The notes beneath the pieces are model-generated. The model was not told the DNA's origin. It did no database searches and was given only the letters and a program-made list of their open reading frames with translations. DNA of 64,000 nt from Virgibacillus sp. LDC-1 (GTDB lineage Bacteria; Bacillota; Bacilli; Bacillales; Amphibacillaceae), in assembly GCF_030137545.1 (NCBI RefSeq), contig NZ_JARUVL010000006.1, positions 1 through 64,000 on the forward strand. Reading direction: 5' to 3'. A program made the translations under genes and the position numbers. Shown here piece by piece: positions 9,215-18,339 of this stretch. Numbering within the stretch: the stretch's first letter is position 1; each line of letters opens with the position of its first letter.

Positions 9215-10387
9215 CTATTCTTCAGGTAATAATGAGCCGTATTTCCCTCCCCCGCCAGCCTTTATCTTAATTTCTCCTTCTCTCATTTTACATATCAATG
9301 TTGCTAGTTTTTCACCTACTACTGATAGAAGCGCTTCATAGGAGGCGTGGTGAAGAACAAACATTTCTGTTCCAAATTTGTTTAGTAATTTTTCATGCGT
9401 TTTTGGTCCTAAACCTGGCAAATACTCTAATGGAACTTGATATAAATAAGTCGGGCGTTCATTAAGTGAACCTGCTCCTGACTTTAATTCTTGAATTCGG
9501 TCGTAAACCCCTTTTATTACTTTGTTCGAATGACAACTCGGACATTGATCTAATTTGGGTGTCAATGGTAGACTACAATCATCGCAAACCGTTGTGTAAT
9601 ATTTACCTAATTGAGGATTCATACCATAATTTTTCATGATGCTTCTTCCATCTATGTGATGGAGAGCCCATTGAAATTCTTTAAAAGACGGTTGCTCCAA
9701 TACCATTTCTTGATACTCTCGGGCAATTTTCGGGAGTGAATGTGCATCTGAATTCGTCAAATATGTATATCGATGTAATTCTTCAATTTGATCAGCCATT
9801 CCCATATCTGCACTTAAACCTAATTCAATTCCATCAATTAGATCAGGATCAAATACCTCTGTTAATGAGCTTTTTACTCCTTTGCCATACAAGCTTTTAA
9901 AAGGGGTGAAAACGTGGGCTGGAATAAAGATACCAGCAAGCTCTTTTACTTTATATTGTAATTCTTTGGCTGTTCCATAATAACGCTGGGTGCTTAATGT
10001 AATATTTTTCATTCTCCCTGTTAACCAGGCTGAAAACAATTCTAGATTTTCTAATGTGGGAAAGTAACATAAAACATGGATCGGTCCTTGGCAGGCGTTA
10101 TCATATACTTCAATTTCTGAACCAAGTATTAACGTAACCTCTTCAAAACGAATCCCGCCATCTGGAAGCTCGCATGCCTGCTTTTTTTCTATTAGCTGCT
10201 TTATTTCCAGCTGTACATTGGGAGATTGACAATCAATGATCCCGATCATATTTATTCCTTTATTTCGACTAGATTCCTTTAAAATATTTGTCACCGTTAA
10301 TGTTTTTGCTCCAGTGATTTTTACTGGCTTATCGAATATATCTCGTCCTATATGAATATGCATATCTGCAAAATACGTTTCTAACAT
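9215..10387 (-). CDS. EndoQ-like PHP-family endonuclease (YqxK family)
   Basis: A 390-residue protein with an N-terminal PHP metal-hydrolase domain: FADMHIHIGR, GIIDCQS, and SNDAHSLPKI-like ligands in YLTNSDAHSLP, spread over residues 5-230. A zinc ribbon follows (CDDCSLPLTPKLDQCPSC, about residues 265-285), then a helix-hairpin-helix region (LPGLGPKTHEKLLNKFG). This architecture is that of endonuclease Q, which nicks 5' of deaminated bases in archaea and some Bacillus. It is 2 bases after nudF, so nucleotide and base-damage clearance may be coexpressed. Specific substrate is inferred from the family. Confidence 0.82.
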   Translation of the reverse strand: MLETYFADMHIHIGRDIFDKPVKITGAKTLTVTNILKESSRNKGINMIGIIDCQSPNVQLEIKQLIEKKQACELPDGGIRFEEVTLILGSEIEVYDNACQGPIHVLCYFPTLENLELFSAWLTGRMKNITLSTQRYYGTAKELQYKVKELAGIFIPAHVFTPFKSLYGKGVKSSLTEVFDPDLIDGIELGLSADMGMADQIEELHRYTYLTNSDAHSLPKIAREYQEMVLEQPSFKEFQWALHHIDGRSIMKNYGMNPQLGKYYTTVCDDCSLPLTPKLDQCPSCHSNKVIKGVYDRIQELKSGAGSLNERPTYLYQVPLEYLPGLGPKTHEKLLNKFGTEMFVLHHASYEALLSVVGEKLATLICKMREGEIKIKAGGGGKYGSLLPEE

Positions 10388-10389
10388 GA

Positions 10390-10932
10390 TTACAACCCCA
10401 AACTATCTAAATATAAGATTGAATAATTCGTTTTCGCATCCTGAATTTCTTGATTGTACACAAGCTGCTTTGCTTCATCTAGTGTAAGTTCTAATAATTC
10501 TACAAACTCATCATCATCACCAGCAGGTGGTGTTTCTAATTTTGATAGTTGATCCGTCAAATAAATATACATATGTTCATCCGCAAAACCAGGTGATGTA
10601 TAAAATGAATCAACGAATCGAAGCTCATTTGTTGTATAGCCTGTTTCTTCTTCTAATTCACGTATCGCTGTTCTCTCTGGTTTTTCCCCTTTTTCTAATT
10701 TGCCAGCTGGAATCTCAATTAATGTTTTTTCTAAGGCTTTTCGATATTGTTTAACGAAAACAATCTTTTTGTCCCTTGTGATGGCGATAACACCTACTGC
10801 ACCTGGGTGCTTAATAAGTTCACGTGAAGCTGTTTTGCCATTCGGAAGTAAGACTTCATCTACTTGAAGCTCTACTACATTTCCTTTAAAAATGGCTTTG
10901 CTATTTATCGTTTTTTCTTCAAAGTTTTTCAT
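10390..10932 (-). CDS. nudF: ADP-ribose pyrophosphatase (Nudix)
   Basis: A 180-residue Nudix hydrolase converting ADP-ribose to AMP and ribose-5-phosphate. The Nudix box GKLEKGEKPERTAIRELEEETGY (about residues 77-99) has the expected REL-EE-GY arrangement for metal binding. Preceding strands (GAVGVIAITRDKKIVFVKQYR) fit the ADPRase subgroup. AAGGGATGG lies before the start. It is first of a two-gene unit with the EndoQ-like nuclease, as in B. subtilis. Confidence 0.93.
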   Translation of the reverse strand: MKNFEEKTINSKAIFKGNVVELQVDEVLLPNGKTASRELIKHPGAVGVIAITRDKKIVFVKQYRKALEKTLIEIPAGKLEKGEKPERTAIRELEEETGYTTNELRFVDSFYTSPGFADEHMYIYLTDQLSKLETPPAGDDDEFVELLELTLDEAKQLVYNQEIQDAKTNYSILYLDSLGL

Positions 10933-11094
10933 TTAGAGCCATCCCTTCAAAATATATAAAACTAGATATGTTAGTGGTTAATATAGATGGTGCTTCCATT
11001 TTAGCATAAATTCTACTCATGAAAGTTATGTAATAGTTGTACTTTGTTCTTTTCCTTTTTAAAATAATGGTAATGAGATGAAAGGTGGAATAAA

Positions 11095-12024
11095 ATGCGA
11101 AAAAACAGACTTGGTAAATCAGACATTGAAATGTCAGCATTAACGCTCGGGTGTATGTCACTAGGAACGAATAAACAGCATGCAAAAGCAATGATTGATC
11201 GCGCAATTGATGCGGGAATCAATCATTTAGATACAGCTGATCTTTATGATTTTGGTTGGAATGAGGAAATAGTTGGCGATGCCATTCAAGACAAAAGACA
11301 TCAAATCGTTTTATCAACAAAGGTTGGCAATCATTTTAATCAAAAAAATAAAGAATGGTACTGGGATCCTTCAAAGCAATATATCAAAAACGCAGTGAAA
11401 AATAGTCTTAAACGTCTTCAAACTGATTATCTTGATTTTTGTATGCTTCATGGTGGAACAATTGAGGATCCAATTGATGAAACAATTGAAGCATTTGAAT
11501 CATTGAAACAAGCAGGCTATATTCGAGCTTACGGGATCTCTTCTATTCGTCCGAATGTCATTCATGAATATGTGAAACGGTCGAATATCGACGGAGTGAT
11601 GATGCAGTATAGCTTATTAGATCGACGTCCAGAGGAAGAAATACTTGATCTTCTTCACAAAAACCACATAAGTGTGTTAGCAAGAGGTCCACTTGCAAAA
11701 GGAATACTAAGTAAACATGGCAGTGCACAGATAGAAAAGAAAGCTAGTAACGGTTATTTAGATTATTCAATGTCGGAGCTAACTGCCTTATTTGAGCGAT
11801 TAAAATCGCTTGTGGATGCCAACGGTTCATCTATACATGAAATAGCATTAACTTACCCGCTTCTACATCCGGCAGTTGTAACAACTGTTTTTGGTGCAAG
11901 CAGCATAAATCAGCTAGAAGAGGCTATTGAGATTGATGTACAGACACCAATTTATAAAGATTTATACAATAACCTGCAACAAATAACTCGATTAAATACA
12001 TATACGAATCATCGAATTTACTAG
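11095..12024 (+). CDS. yqkF: Aldo/keto reductase (YqkF family)
   Basis: A 309-residue NADPH-dependent oxidoreductase with the (beta/alpha)8 fold. Family features visible are HLDTADLYDFG with the catalytic Asp and Tyr (about residues 42-52), the conserved lysine in VLSTKVG, and the histidine in DFCMLHGG. AAAGGTGG precedes the ATG. It is divergent from nudF across a 162-base gap. The physiological substrate is unknown; probably general carbonyl detoxification. Confidence 0.88.
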   Translation: MRKNRLGKSDIEMSALTLGCMSLGTNKQHAKAMIDRAIDAGINHLDTADLYDFGWNEEIVGDAIQDKRHQIVLSTKVGNHFNQKNKEWYWDPSKQYIKNAVKNSLKRLQTDYLDFCMLHGGTIEDPIDETIEAFESLKQAGYIRAYGISSIRPNVIHEYVKRSNIDGVMMQYSLLDRRPEEEILDLLHKNHISVLARGPLAKGILSKHGSAQIEKKASNGYLDYSMSELTALFERLKSLVDANGSSIHEIALTYPLLHPAVVTTVFGASSINQLEEAIEIDVQTPIYKDLYNNLQQITRLNTYTNHRIY

Positions 12025-12137
12025 GCTGAGCGAAAAGGATTTTTCATTCGATAAATCCGAACGAAATATAAGTTACCGTGGAGTAAATGAAGAGAATCCT
12101 TGAAAAGAAAATTGTGCGATATGTCGCTACTAAAGCA

Positions 12138-12224
12138 TTCCTTGTCCTTGGAACGGCGCGAACCTCAACTAACTAGGGCTAGAAATTACGCTTTTCCAAG
12201 TTAGTTGAGGCTGTGGCCAGGGAA
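12138..12224. repeat. Compound hairpin element in the yqkF-SDR gap
   Basis: A perfect 12-bp inverted repeat (CCTCAACTAACT at 12163-12174, AGTTAGTTGAGG at 12199-12210; 24-base loop) is nested within TTCCTTG (12138-12144) and CAGGGAA (12218-12224), which also pair with one G-U. The block is GC-richer than its surroundings and has no coding frame or T tail. It lies between convergent genes (gap 12025-12297). Possibilities are a REP/MITE-type repeat, a structured RNA or a weak bidirectional terminator. No second copy was noticed in this window. Confidence 0.5.
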
Positions 12225-12297
12225 AAGAAAATACTGCAAAATACTAGTTTGATACAATTACGCTTGTTATGTCTTATCCCCATTTTTTTAATCATTT

Positions 12298-13092
12298 TTA
12301 TTTTTGATGAAACTGTTTGTGCAATAATGTTTCCATAATATTAGGGAACAAATAATGTAATTTACTTCCTAGCTCCATCCAATATGGCATATTAATTTCC
12401 CGTTTGTTTGTAAATAAACGATTGACAATTTTTATTGCTACTTGTTCTGGGTCAAGCATATATTTTTCTATATTTTTCACATATGTTCCTTCTGGATCCG
12501 CTACTGCAAAGAAATTTGTTCGAACCGGACCTAGATTTACGGCTGTTACCTTAATTGGATCCTTGGAAAGCTCCAAGCGTAACGCATTTGTATAACCTAA
12601 GATGGCATGCTTAGAGGCTGCGTAGTATGAAGCCTTCGGAGTGGCGAGCTTTGCTGCTTGTGAAGCAACCGTAATAAAATGCCCCTCTTTTCTTGCTAGA
12701 AAATGTGGTAAAAGAAGTCTAGTCAAATGCATTACCGCAAAGGTGTTTAATTGAAACATCCGTTCAACCTGTTTCCACTCCATCTCTTTAATATATTGAA
12801 AAAAACCGATTCCAGCATTGTTAATTAAAGCATGAATCGTTTGCTGCTCTTCTATAATTGTATAAACAATTGCTTCAATTGCTCCTTCATCCTCTAAATC
12901 AGCTTCATAACAATAACTCTGAATCCCATATGTAGTTTTTATCTGTTCCATTTCTAACTGCATTTTATCCATTGAACGGGAAATCATAATCGGAACACCA
13001 CCGTTCGCGGCGATTTTCCATGCGATTTCCTTTCCAAGCCCACTAGAGGCACCTGTTACAATAATCTTCTTATCCTTAATTCGTTTGTTCAT
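12298..13092 (-). CDS. yqjQ: Short-chain dehydrogenase/reductase (YqjQ family)
   Basis: A 264-residue classical SDR: the cofactor motif TGASSGLGKEIA (about residues 13-24), NNAG (about 91), the catalytic Ser in ITVASQAA and YAASK (about 157-161). The C-terminal basic/aromatic stretch may touch the membrane. It overlaps the end of the upstream MBL hydrolase gene by 17 bases, implying coupled translation. The pair matches B. subtilis yqjP-yqjQ. Substrate unknown. Confidence 0.88.
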   Translation of the reverse strand: MNKRIKDKKIIVTGASSGLGKEIAWKIAANGGVPIMISRSMDKMQLEMEQIKTTYGIQSYCYEADLEDEGAIEAIVYTIIEEQQTIHALINNAGIGFFQYIKEMEWKQVERMFQLNTFAVMHLTRLLLPHFLARKEGHFITVASQAAKLATPKASYYAASKHAILGYTNALRLELSKDPIKVTAVNLGPVRTNFFAVADPEGTYVKNIEKYMLDPEQVAIKIVNRLFTNKREINMPYWMELGSKLHYLFPNIMETLLHKQFHQK

Positions 13093-14041
13093 AATAAATG
13101 AATACCCCGTCTTTCATTCTTTTTTTAATTAGCTTTTTTTCCTCTAAATAATCTAATTGTCCGATTGTTTCAGACATCGTCAAATCAAGTTGCCGCTCAT
13201 ATTGATGAGGAAATAACTGCTGGCATAATTGGAAGGCAGAGCTTGGATGACTCCTTACCATAGAAAGCACCTTTAAAGCTCGCTCTTCCTGCTTTTTAAG
13301 TCTATCTTTTATAATGGGAGCGGGCTCTGTAAATATCTTTCCATGTCCTGGAAGAACCTGATTAATATCCATGCGCAAGCATTTTTCTAAATTCTGTCGA
13401 TATTGGAGCAACGGTTTTGGTCTCTCCTTTTGATTAATCGGCGGTTCCAATAATGGATTGGATGAAATATGATATAGCAAATGATCTCCACCAATGAACG
13501 TACCGTCTTTTTCTCGATAAAAAGATAGGTGAGATTGTGCATGTCCAGCAGTATTTACTGTCACCCAATCCTCGTGTCCTGGAAGAAGATCTCCTTCCCC
13601 TAAAGTTTTCGTTAGCTTTCCTTTTCCAGCATAGGATAGTGGCTTCCGAAGTTGATCAAGGTATGGATAAAAATGCGCTGGTACACCAGAGCTAATAAAG
13701 AGTTCCCTAAAAAATTGTTCATAGGATTGGAGAAAAGCTTCATCTCGAGTTAGCCATGCATCGACCTTCTGATCAGCAACAAGATGCTGAAGACGAGGAA
13801 ACGCTTCAATTAAACCAATATGATCAGGATGATGATGCGTTAAAATAATTTGTTCAATATCCTCCAGTCCGTATCCGAGTGCATGTAATTGTTCAGTCAT
13901 GGCTTTTTTTGCCTCAACCGTTTTGATACCCGCATCAATTAAGGTTAGTGTATCTCCTTTTAGTAAATATACATGTGTGTCACCCACTGAAAAAGGTGTT
14001 GGTATCGTTAGTTGGTGAATAGAATTTATATGAAATGTCAT
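13076..14041 (-). CDS. yqjP: Metallo-beta-lactamase-fold hydrolase (YqjP family)
   Basis: A 321-residue protein with the dinuclear metal motif LTHHHPDHIGL (about residues 67-77), GHAQSHLSFY, GGDHLL and a distal PGHG. A C-terminal winged-helix-like segment (about 250-321, QLDYLEEKKLIKK) places it in the LACTB2/glyoxalase II-like group. The start is the ATG with GGAGG 7 bases upstream; the earlier ATG at 14047 is only one base from that site. Substrate unknown. Confidence 0.86.
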   Translation of the reverse strand: MTFHINSIHQLTIPTPFSVGDTHVYLLKGDTLTLIDAGIKTVEAKKAMTEQLHALGYGLEDIEQIILTHHHPDHIGLIEAFPRLQHLVADQKVDAWLTRDEAFLQSYEQFFRELFISSGVPAHFYPYLDQLRKPLSYAGKGKLTKTLGEGDLLPGHEDWVTVNTAGHAQSHLSFYREKDGTFIGGDHLLYHISSNPLLEPPINQKERPKPLLQYRQNLEKCLRMDINQVLPGHGKIFTEPAPIIKDRLKKQEERALKVLSMVRSHPSSAFQLCQQLFPHQYERQLDLTMSETIGQLDYLEEKKLIKKRMKDGVFIYYEQTN

Positions 14042-14181
14042 GTGCATCCCTCCGGAAGTGAATCATCATTCATTATCTTATAGTTTACCTTCATTCATGT
14101 CATTTGTCATTGTTCAATTTGACACCGAATGAATTGACTTTATAAGTAAAATAAAACACAATCAAACCAAGAGGTGAAACC

Positions 14182-14922
14182 ATGAAAACTGAAATTATTG
14201 CCCATCGAGGTGCAAGTAGAATTGCACCAGAAAATACGATGCCCGCCTTTGAGCTTGCTTATGATATGGGTGCAGAAGGTATAGAAGTAGATGTTCAGCT
14301 GACGAAGGACAATGTTCCTGTTCTTATCCATGATGAAAATGTAAAACGAACTACGAATGGACGTGGCTTTATTAAAGACATGACATGGGATACAGTGACA
14401 TCACTCGATGCAGGAGCTTGGTTTTCTCGCACCTATACTGGAACACAAATTGTAAGCTTAGAGGAATTTTTACGATGGGCTAAAAACAAGCAGTTAACTT
14501 TAAATATAGAATTAAAAAATAATAAAATAGATTATAAGCATATCGAGAATATTGTATATGAAATGCTAGCACACTATCAATTGCTTGCAAATAGTACCAT
14601 TTCTACTTTTAATCCTAATAGTGTAGAAAGAATGAAACAATTTCAACATAAGGTAGGCGTCGCCTTACTTGCTTCAAGGAAATGTGGCAATCTTGTTAAG
14701 ACGGCTGCTAGCATAGGAGCAAATGCATTACATGTAAAATACCGCTTACTCAATCAGAACTTAGTAAAAGCTTGTCATGCGAAAGGAATGCCACTACGCG
14801 TGTATACAATTAATAGCACAAGAAGAATGCATGCTGCTTTTAAAGCGGAAGCGGATGGGATTTTTACAGATGTTCCTGATAAAGCAATAGCCTTCCGAAA
14901 GGTATATAATAAGCATAAATAA
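14182..14922 (+). CDS. Glycerophosphodiester phosphodiesterase
   Basis: A 246-residue cytoplasmic GDPD (no signal peptide) that hydrolyses deacylated phospholipids to glycerol-3-phosphate and an alcohol. The motifs AHRGASRIAPENT (residues 7-19), EVDVQLTKDNVPVLIHDE with metal and catalytic residues, and GIFTDVPDKA at the C-terminus are characteristic. AAGAGGTGA precedes the start. It opens a plus-strand cluster followed 35 bases later by namA. It resembles B. subtilis YqiK, which is intracellular, rather than secreted GlpQ. Confidence 0.9.
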   Translation: MKTEIIAHRGASRIAPENTMPAFELAYDMGAEGIEVDVQLTKDNVPVLIHDENVKRTTNGRGFIKDMTWDTVTSLDAGAWFSRTYTGTQIVSLEEFLRWAKNKQLTLNIELKNNKIDYKHIENIVYEMLAHYQLLANSTISTFNPNSVERMKQFQHKVGVALLASRKCGNLVKTAASIGANALHVKYRLLNQNLVKACHAKGMPLRVYTINSTRRMHAAFKAEADGIFTDVPDKAIAFRKVYNKHK

Positions 14923-14957
14923 AATGCGAAAAGATTTAAATATGAAGGAGGAATTTG

Positions 14958-15974
14958 ATGCCCTCGCTTTTTTCACCCATTCAATTTAAGGATATAACAC
15001 TTAAAAATCGAATTGTCATGTCACCAATGTGTATGTATGCATCTCAGGATGAAACTGGTAAAATCACCCCTTTTCATATGACACATTATATTTCGAGAGC
15101 AGTTGGTCAGGTAGGATTAATAATGGTAGAAGCTACAGCAGTTCTTCCAGAAGGACGCATTTCTGCAAATGATTTAGGGATTTGGAATGATGTGCACATT
15201 GATGGACTAAAGACTTTAAATGATGAGCTTCATTCCTATGGAGCGAAGACAGCTATTCAGCTTGGTCACGCTGGAAGAAAGGCAGTTCTCCAATCAAACG
15301 CCTATGCGCCCTCCCCTCTTTCATTTGATGAAACATCAAAGATGCCAGTTGCAATGGAACAGGGAGATATTAATCGAACAGTATTAGCATTTAAAGAAGG
15401 TGCAAAACGCGCGAAAGCTGCTGGGTTTGACATAATCGAAATTCATGCCGCCCATGGCTATTTAATTAACCAATTCCTTTCACCATTAACAAACATACGA
15501 ACAGATAGGTATGGTGGATCGATTCAAAATCGTTATCGGTTTTTAAAAGAAATCATAGAAGCAATAAAAACCGTCTGGAATGGACCAGTGTTTGTTCGCA
15601 TTTCAGCGAATGAATACGATGAGAAAGGAAATACAATTGAGGATATACTGTACATTGCTAAGCAAATGAAATCTGCTGGAGTTGATTTAATCGATTGTAG
15701 TTCAGGTGGTGTGGTTCCTGCCGCTATTTCTTCCTACCCAGGCTATCAAGTAACATATAGTGAAACTATTAAAAACAACCTTTCGATTTCTACAGGGGCA
15801 GTAGGATTAATTACTTCAGGAGTACAGGCTGAGGAAATTATTCAAAATAAGCGAGCAGATCTTGTATTTATTGGAAGAGCACTGTTAAGAAATCCATATT
15901 GGCCAAAACAAGTCGCAGATGAATTAAATATTTCTATACCTGCACCTTTAAGTTACAAAAGAGGATGGAAATAA
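14958..15974 (+). CDS. namA: NADPH dehydrogenase NamA (old yellow enzyme family)
   Basis: A 338-residue FMN flavoenzyme reducing activated C=C bonds and nitro compounds. Features are the N-terminal [26 protein letters not shown] with the redox-sensing Cys region, the paired histidines of the substrate site ([17 protein letters not shown], about residue 170), and the C-terminal [13 protein letters not shown]. The ATG at 14958 is used because AAGGAGG is 6 bases upstream; a TTG lies just before it. Length equals B. subtilis YqjM (338). Confidence 0.94.
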   Translation: MPSLFSPIQFKDITLKNRIVMSPMCMYASQDETGKITPFHMTHYISRAVGQVGLIMVEATAVLPEGRISANDLGIWNDVHIDGLKTLNDELHSYGAKTAIQLGHAGRKAVLQSNAYAPSPLSFDETSKMPVAMEQGDINRTVLAFKEGAKRAKAAGFDIIEIHAAHGYLINQFLSPLTNIRTDRYGGSIQNRYRFLKEIIEAIKTVWNGPVFVRISANEYDEKGNTIEDILYIAKQMKSAGVDLIDCSSGGVVPAAISSYPGYQVTYSETIKNNLSISTGAVGLITSGVQAEEIIQNKRADLVFIGRALLRNPYWPKQVADELNISIPAPLSYKRGWK

Positions 15975-15994
15975 CTGCTTTTAGGAGAGATAAT

Positions 15995-16939
15995 ATGAAA
16001 ATTATTTTTTTAGGAACTGGTGCAGGGATTCCTTCCAAGGAACGAAATGTCACTTCCATTGCACTTCATATGGCACAGGAATTAAATAGTACGTGGTTAT
16101 TCGACTGTGGCGAAGGAACACAGCATCAAATACTCTGTACATCTATCAAGCCAGGGAAAATTAATAAAGTATTCATTACACACTTACATGGAGACCATAT
16201 TTTTGGGTTGCCAGGATTTCTTAGCTCTCGTTCCTTTCAAGGTGGGAAGGATGAATTGCAACTGTTTGGTCCCCCAGGGATTAAACAATATATTGAAACA
16301 AGCCTACAGCTCAGTGAAAGTCATTTGACATATCCATTAACAATCGTGGAAATAGAAGAAGGGAAAATTTATGAAGATGCGAATGTAACTGTTTTTGCAA
16401 AGAAACTAGAACACGGTATTCCAAGCTATGGTTTTCGTATCGAAGAAAAAGACAAGCTAGGAGAATTACAAGTTGATAAGTTAATGGAGATTGGTATTCC
16501 CCCTGGTCCCATATACCAGAAAATTAAAAACAATGATGTGACAATTGCTCCTGATGGACAAGAACTGCACCGACATCAGTTTCTTGGTCCAAATAAGCCT
16601 GGTAGAGTCATAACTATTTTAGGAGATACTCGATTTAATAAAGCATTTCAATCTTTTATAAGAAACTCGGATTTACTCGTCCATGAAGCAACCTTTAGTG
16701 AGGAACAGGTGCTATTAGCAAAAAATTATTACCATTCTACGACAGCACAGGCTGCGCAAACAGCAAAGGATGCTGGCGTCAAAAAACTCATATTAACCCA
16801 TATATCTTCCCGATTTCAAAAGGAGGATTATCCAAGGTTATTGGATGAAGCAAAAGCTATCTTTCCAAATACAGAGCTTGCCTCTGATTTCTTAATGCTC
16901 GATATCCCATTAATTAAAGGAGTGGATGAGATTGATTAA
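15995..16939 (+). CDS. rnz: Ribonuclease Z
   Basis: A 314-residue tRNA 3'-processing endonuclease that trims CCA-less precursors. The N-terminal FLGTGAGIPSKERNVTS, metal-binding HLHGDHIFGLPG (about residues 63-74), HEATF and the C-terminal LTHISSRF are diagnostic. The start is set at the ATG preceded by AGGAGAGATAAT; the open frame begins 30 bases earlier within the end of namA. Its 3' end overlaps the aldehyde dehydrogenase by 14 bases. Confidence 0.95.
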   Translation: MKIIFLGTGAGIPSKERNVTSIALHMAQELNSTWLFDCGEGTQHQILCTSIKPGKINKVFITHLHGDHIFGLPGFLSSRSFQGGKDELQLFGPPGIKQYIETSLQLSESHLTYPLTIVEIEEGKIYEDANVTVFAKKLEHGIPSYGFRIEEKDKLGELQVDKLMEIGIPPGPIYQKIKNNDVTIAPDGQELHRHQFLGPNKPGRVITILGDTRFNKAFQSFIRNSDLLVHEATFSEEQVLLAKNYYHSTTAQAAQTAKDAGVKKLILTHISSRFQKEDYPRLLDEAKAIFPNTELASDFLMLDIPLIKGVDEID

Positions 16940-18299
16940 AATAGCTGAACTTGTTCAAAACCAAAGACAGTTTTTCTTTACGAACCAAACAAAGGATTAT
17001 TCGTTTCGGATTAACCAGCTAGATAATTTAAAGCAAATGCTTAAAACATACGAACGTGACATATACAACGCATTAAAAGCAGATTTAAACAAATCCGAGC
17101 ACGAATCGTTGACAACCGAAATGGGTTTACTTTACAGCGAAATTGATTTTGCGAAAAAAAATCTTAAGAAATGGATGGCACCTGATAAAGTAGAACGCCC
17201 AATTACACACCAAGGAACAACAAATTGGATATACAAAGACCCATATGGTGTTACTTTAATCATCTCTCCATGGAATTACCCTATTCAATTAGCAATCGCC
17301 CCTGCTATTGGAGCTATTGCTGCTGGTAATACCGTTATTCTTAAACCGTCGGAATTAACACCAGCAACATCAACATTATTGGCGCAAATGGTCAGTCACT
17401 TCTTTGAAGCTTCCTTTTTTACTGTTGTAGAAGGAGACAAAGAGACGAGTCAGATGCTTTTAAAACAGCGCTTCGATTATATATTTTTCACAGGAAGTAC
17501 AGCTATTGGCAAGGTTGTCATGGAAGAAGCTAGTAAACACCTTACTCCAGTAACACTAGAATTAGGAGGTAAAAGTCCAGCGATTGTAGATAAAGATGCA
17601 AACCTTGAGCTTGCAGCAAAACGAATTGTATGGGGCAAATTTACTAATGCAGGTCAAACCTGTGTTGCACCTGATTTTCTTTATGTTCATAGACAAGTAA
17701 AGAAAAAGCTACTAAAGCAAATCCGCAAGTATGTTAGAGAGCTTTATGGTAAATCCCCTCTCGAAAACAAACAATATGTACGTATTGTATCGAAACGACA
17801 TTTCAAGCGTTTATGTAGCTTTTTAGAGGATGGTCAAATTGTTATTGGCGGAAAGAGCGATAAAACAAGTCTACAAATCGAACCAACTGTTTTAGAGGGT
17901 ATAACTTGGGAAGATTCAATTATGCAGGAAGAAATATTTGGTCCATTACTCCCTATCCTTCCTTTTGATCATATTGATGAAGTAGTTGCAGAGCTGCAGC
18001 AAAAAGAAAAGCCGTTAGCACTTTATTATTTTGGCAACAAAAAAAGAAAACAGGATTCGATTGTTTCGCAACTTTCCTTTGGCGGTGGGTGTATGAACGA
18101 TACATTGTATCATCTTGCAAACCCGCATCTCCCCTTTGGTGGTGTTGGTTCAAGTGGGATGGGCGCTTATCACGGAAAATATAGCTTTGATACATTTACC
18201 CATCAAAAAAGCGTCATGAAACAAACAACATCATTTGATTTACCCTTTCGCTATCCTGGTGGAAAAATTACAAGTGCCATTATAAAAAGATTTTTCTAA
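16926..18299 (+). CDS. Aldehyde dehydrogenase (class 3-like)
   Basis: A 457-residue NAD(P)-dependent aldehyde dehydrogenase. IISPWNYPIQLAIAP, the cofactor loop FFTGSTAIGKVV, the general base Glu in LELGGKSPA and the nucleophile in NAGQTCVAPDF (about residue 244) are intact. The shorter length and YHGKYSFDTFTHQKS near the C-terminus place it with fatty-aldehyde/class 3 enzymes such as B. subtilis YwdH; a basic hydrophobic tail may associate with membranes. AAAGGAGTGG precedes the ATG inside rnz. Coexpression with rnz and namA is likely. Confidence 0.9.
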   Translation: MRLIKIAELVQNQRQFFFTNQTKDYSFRINQLDNLKQMLKTYERDIYNALKADLNKSEHESLTTEMGLLYSEIDFAKKNLKKWMAPDKVERPITHQGTTNWIYKDPYGVTLIISPWNYPIQLAIAPAIGAIAAGNTVILKPSELTPATSTLLAQMVSHFFEASFFTVVEGDKETSQMLLKQRFDYIFFTGSTAIGKVVMEEASKHLTPVTLELGGKSPAIVDKDANLELAAKRIVWGKFTNAGQTCVAPDFLYVHRQVKKKLLKQIRKYVRELYGKSPLENKQYVRIVSKRHFKRLCSFLEDGQIVIGGKSDKTSLQIEPTVLEGITWEDSIMQEEIFGPLLPILPFDHIDEVVAELQQKEKPLALYYFGNKKRKQDSIVSQLSFGGGCMNDTLYHLANPHLPFGGVGSSGMGAYHGKYSFDTFTHQKSVMKQTTSFDLPFRYPGGKITSAIIKRFF

Positions 18300-18339
18300 A
18301 ATTCGACCGTTTACGGACAAGCTAGGCTCTAGGATATTA

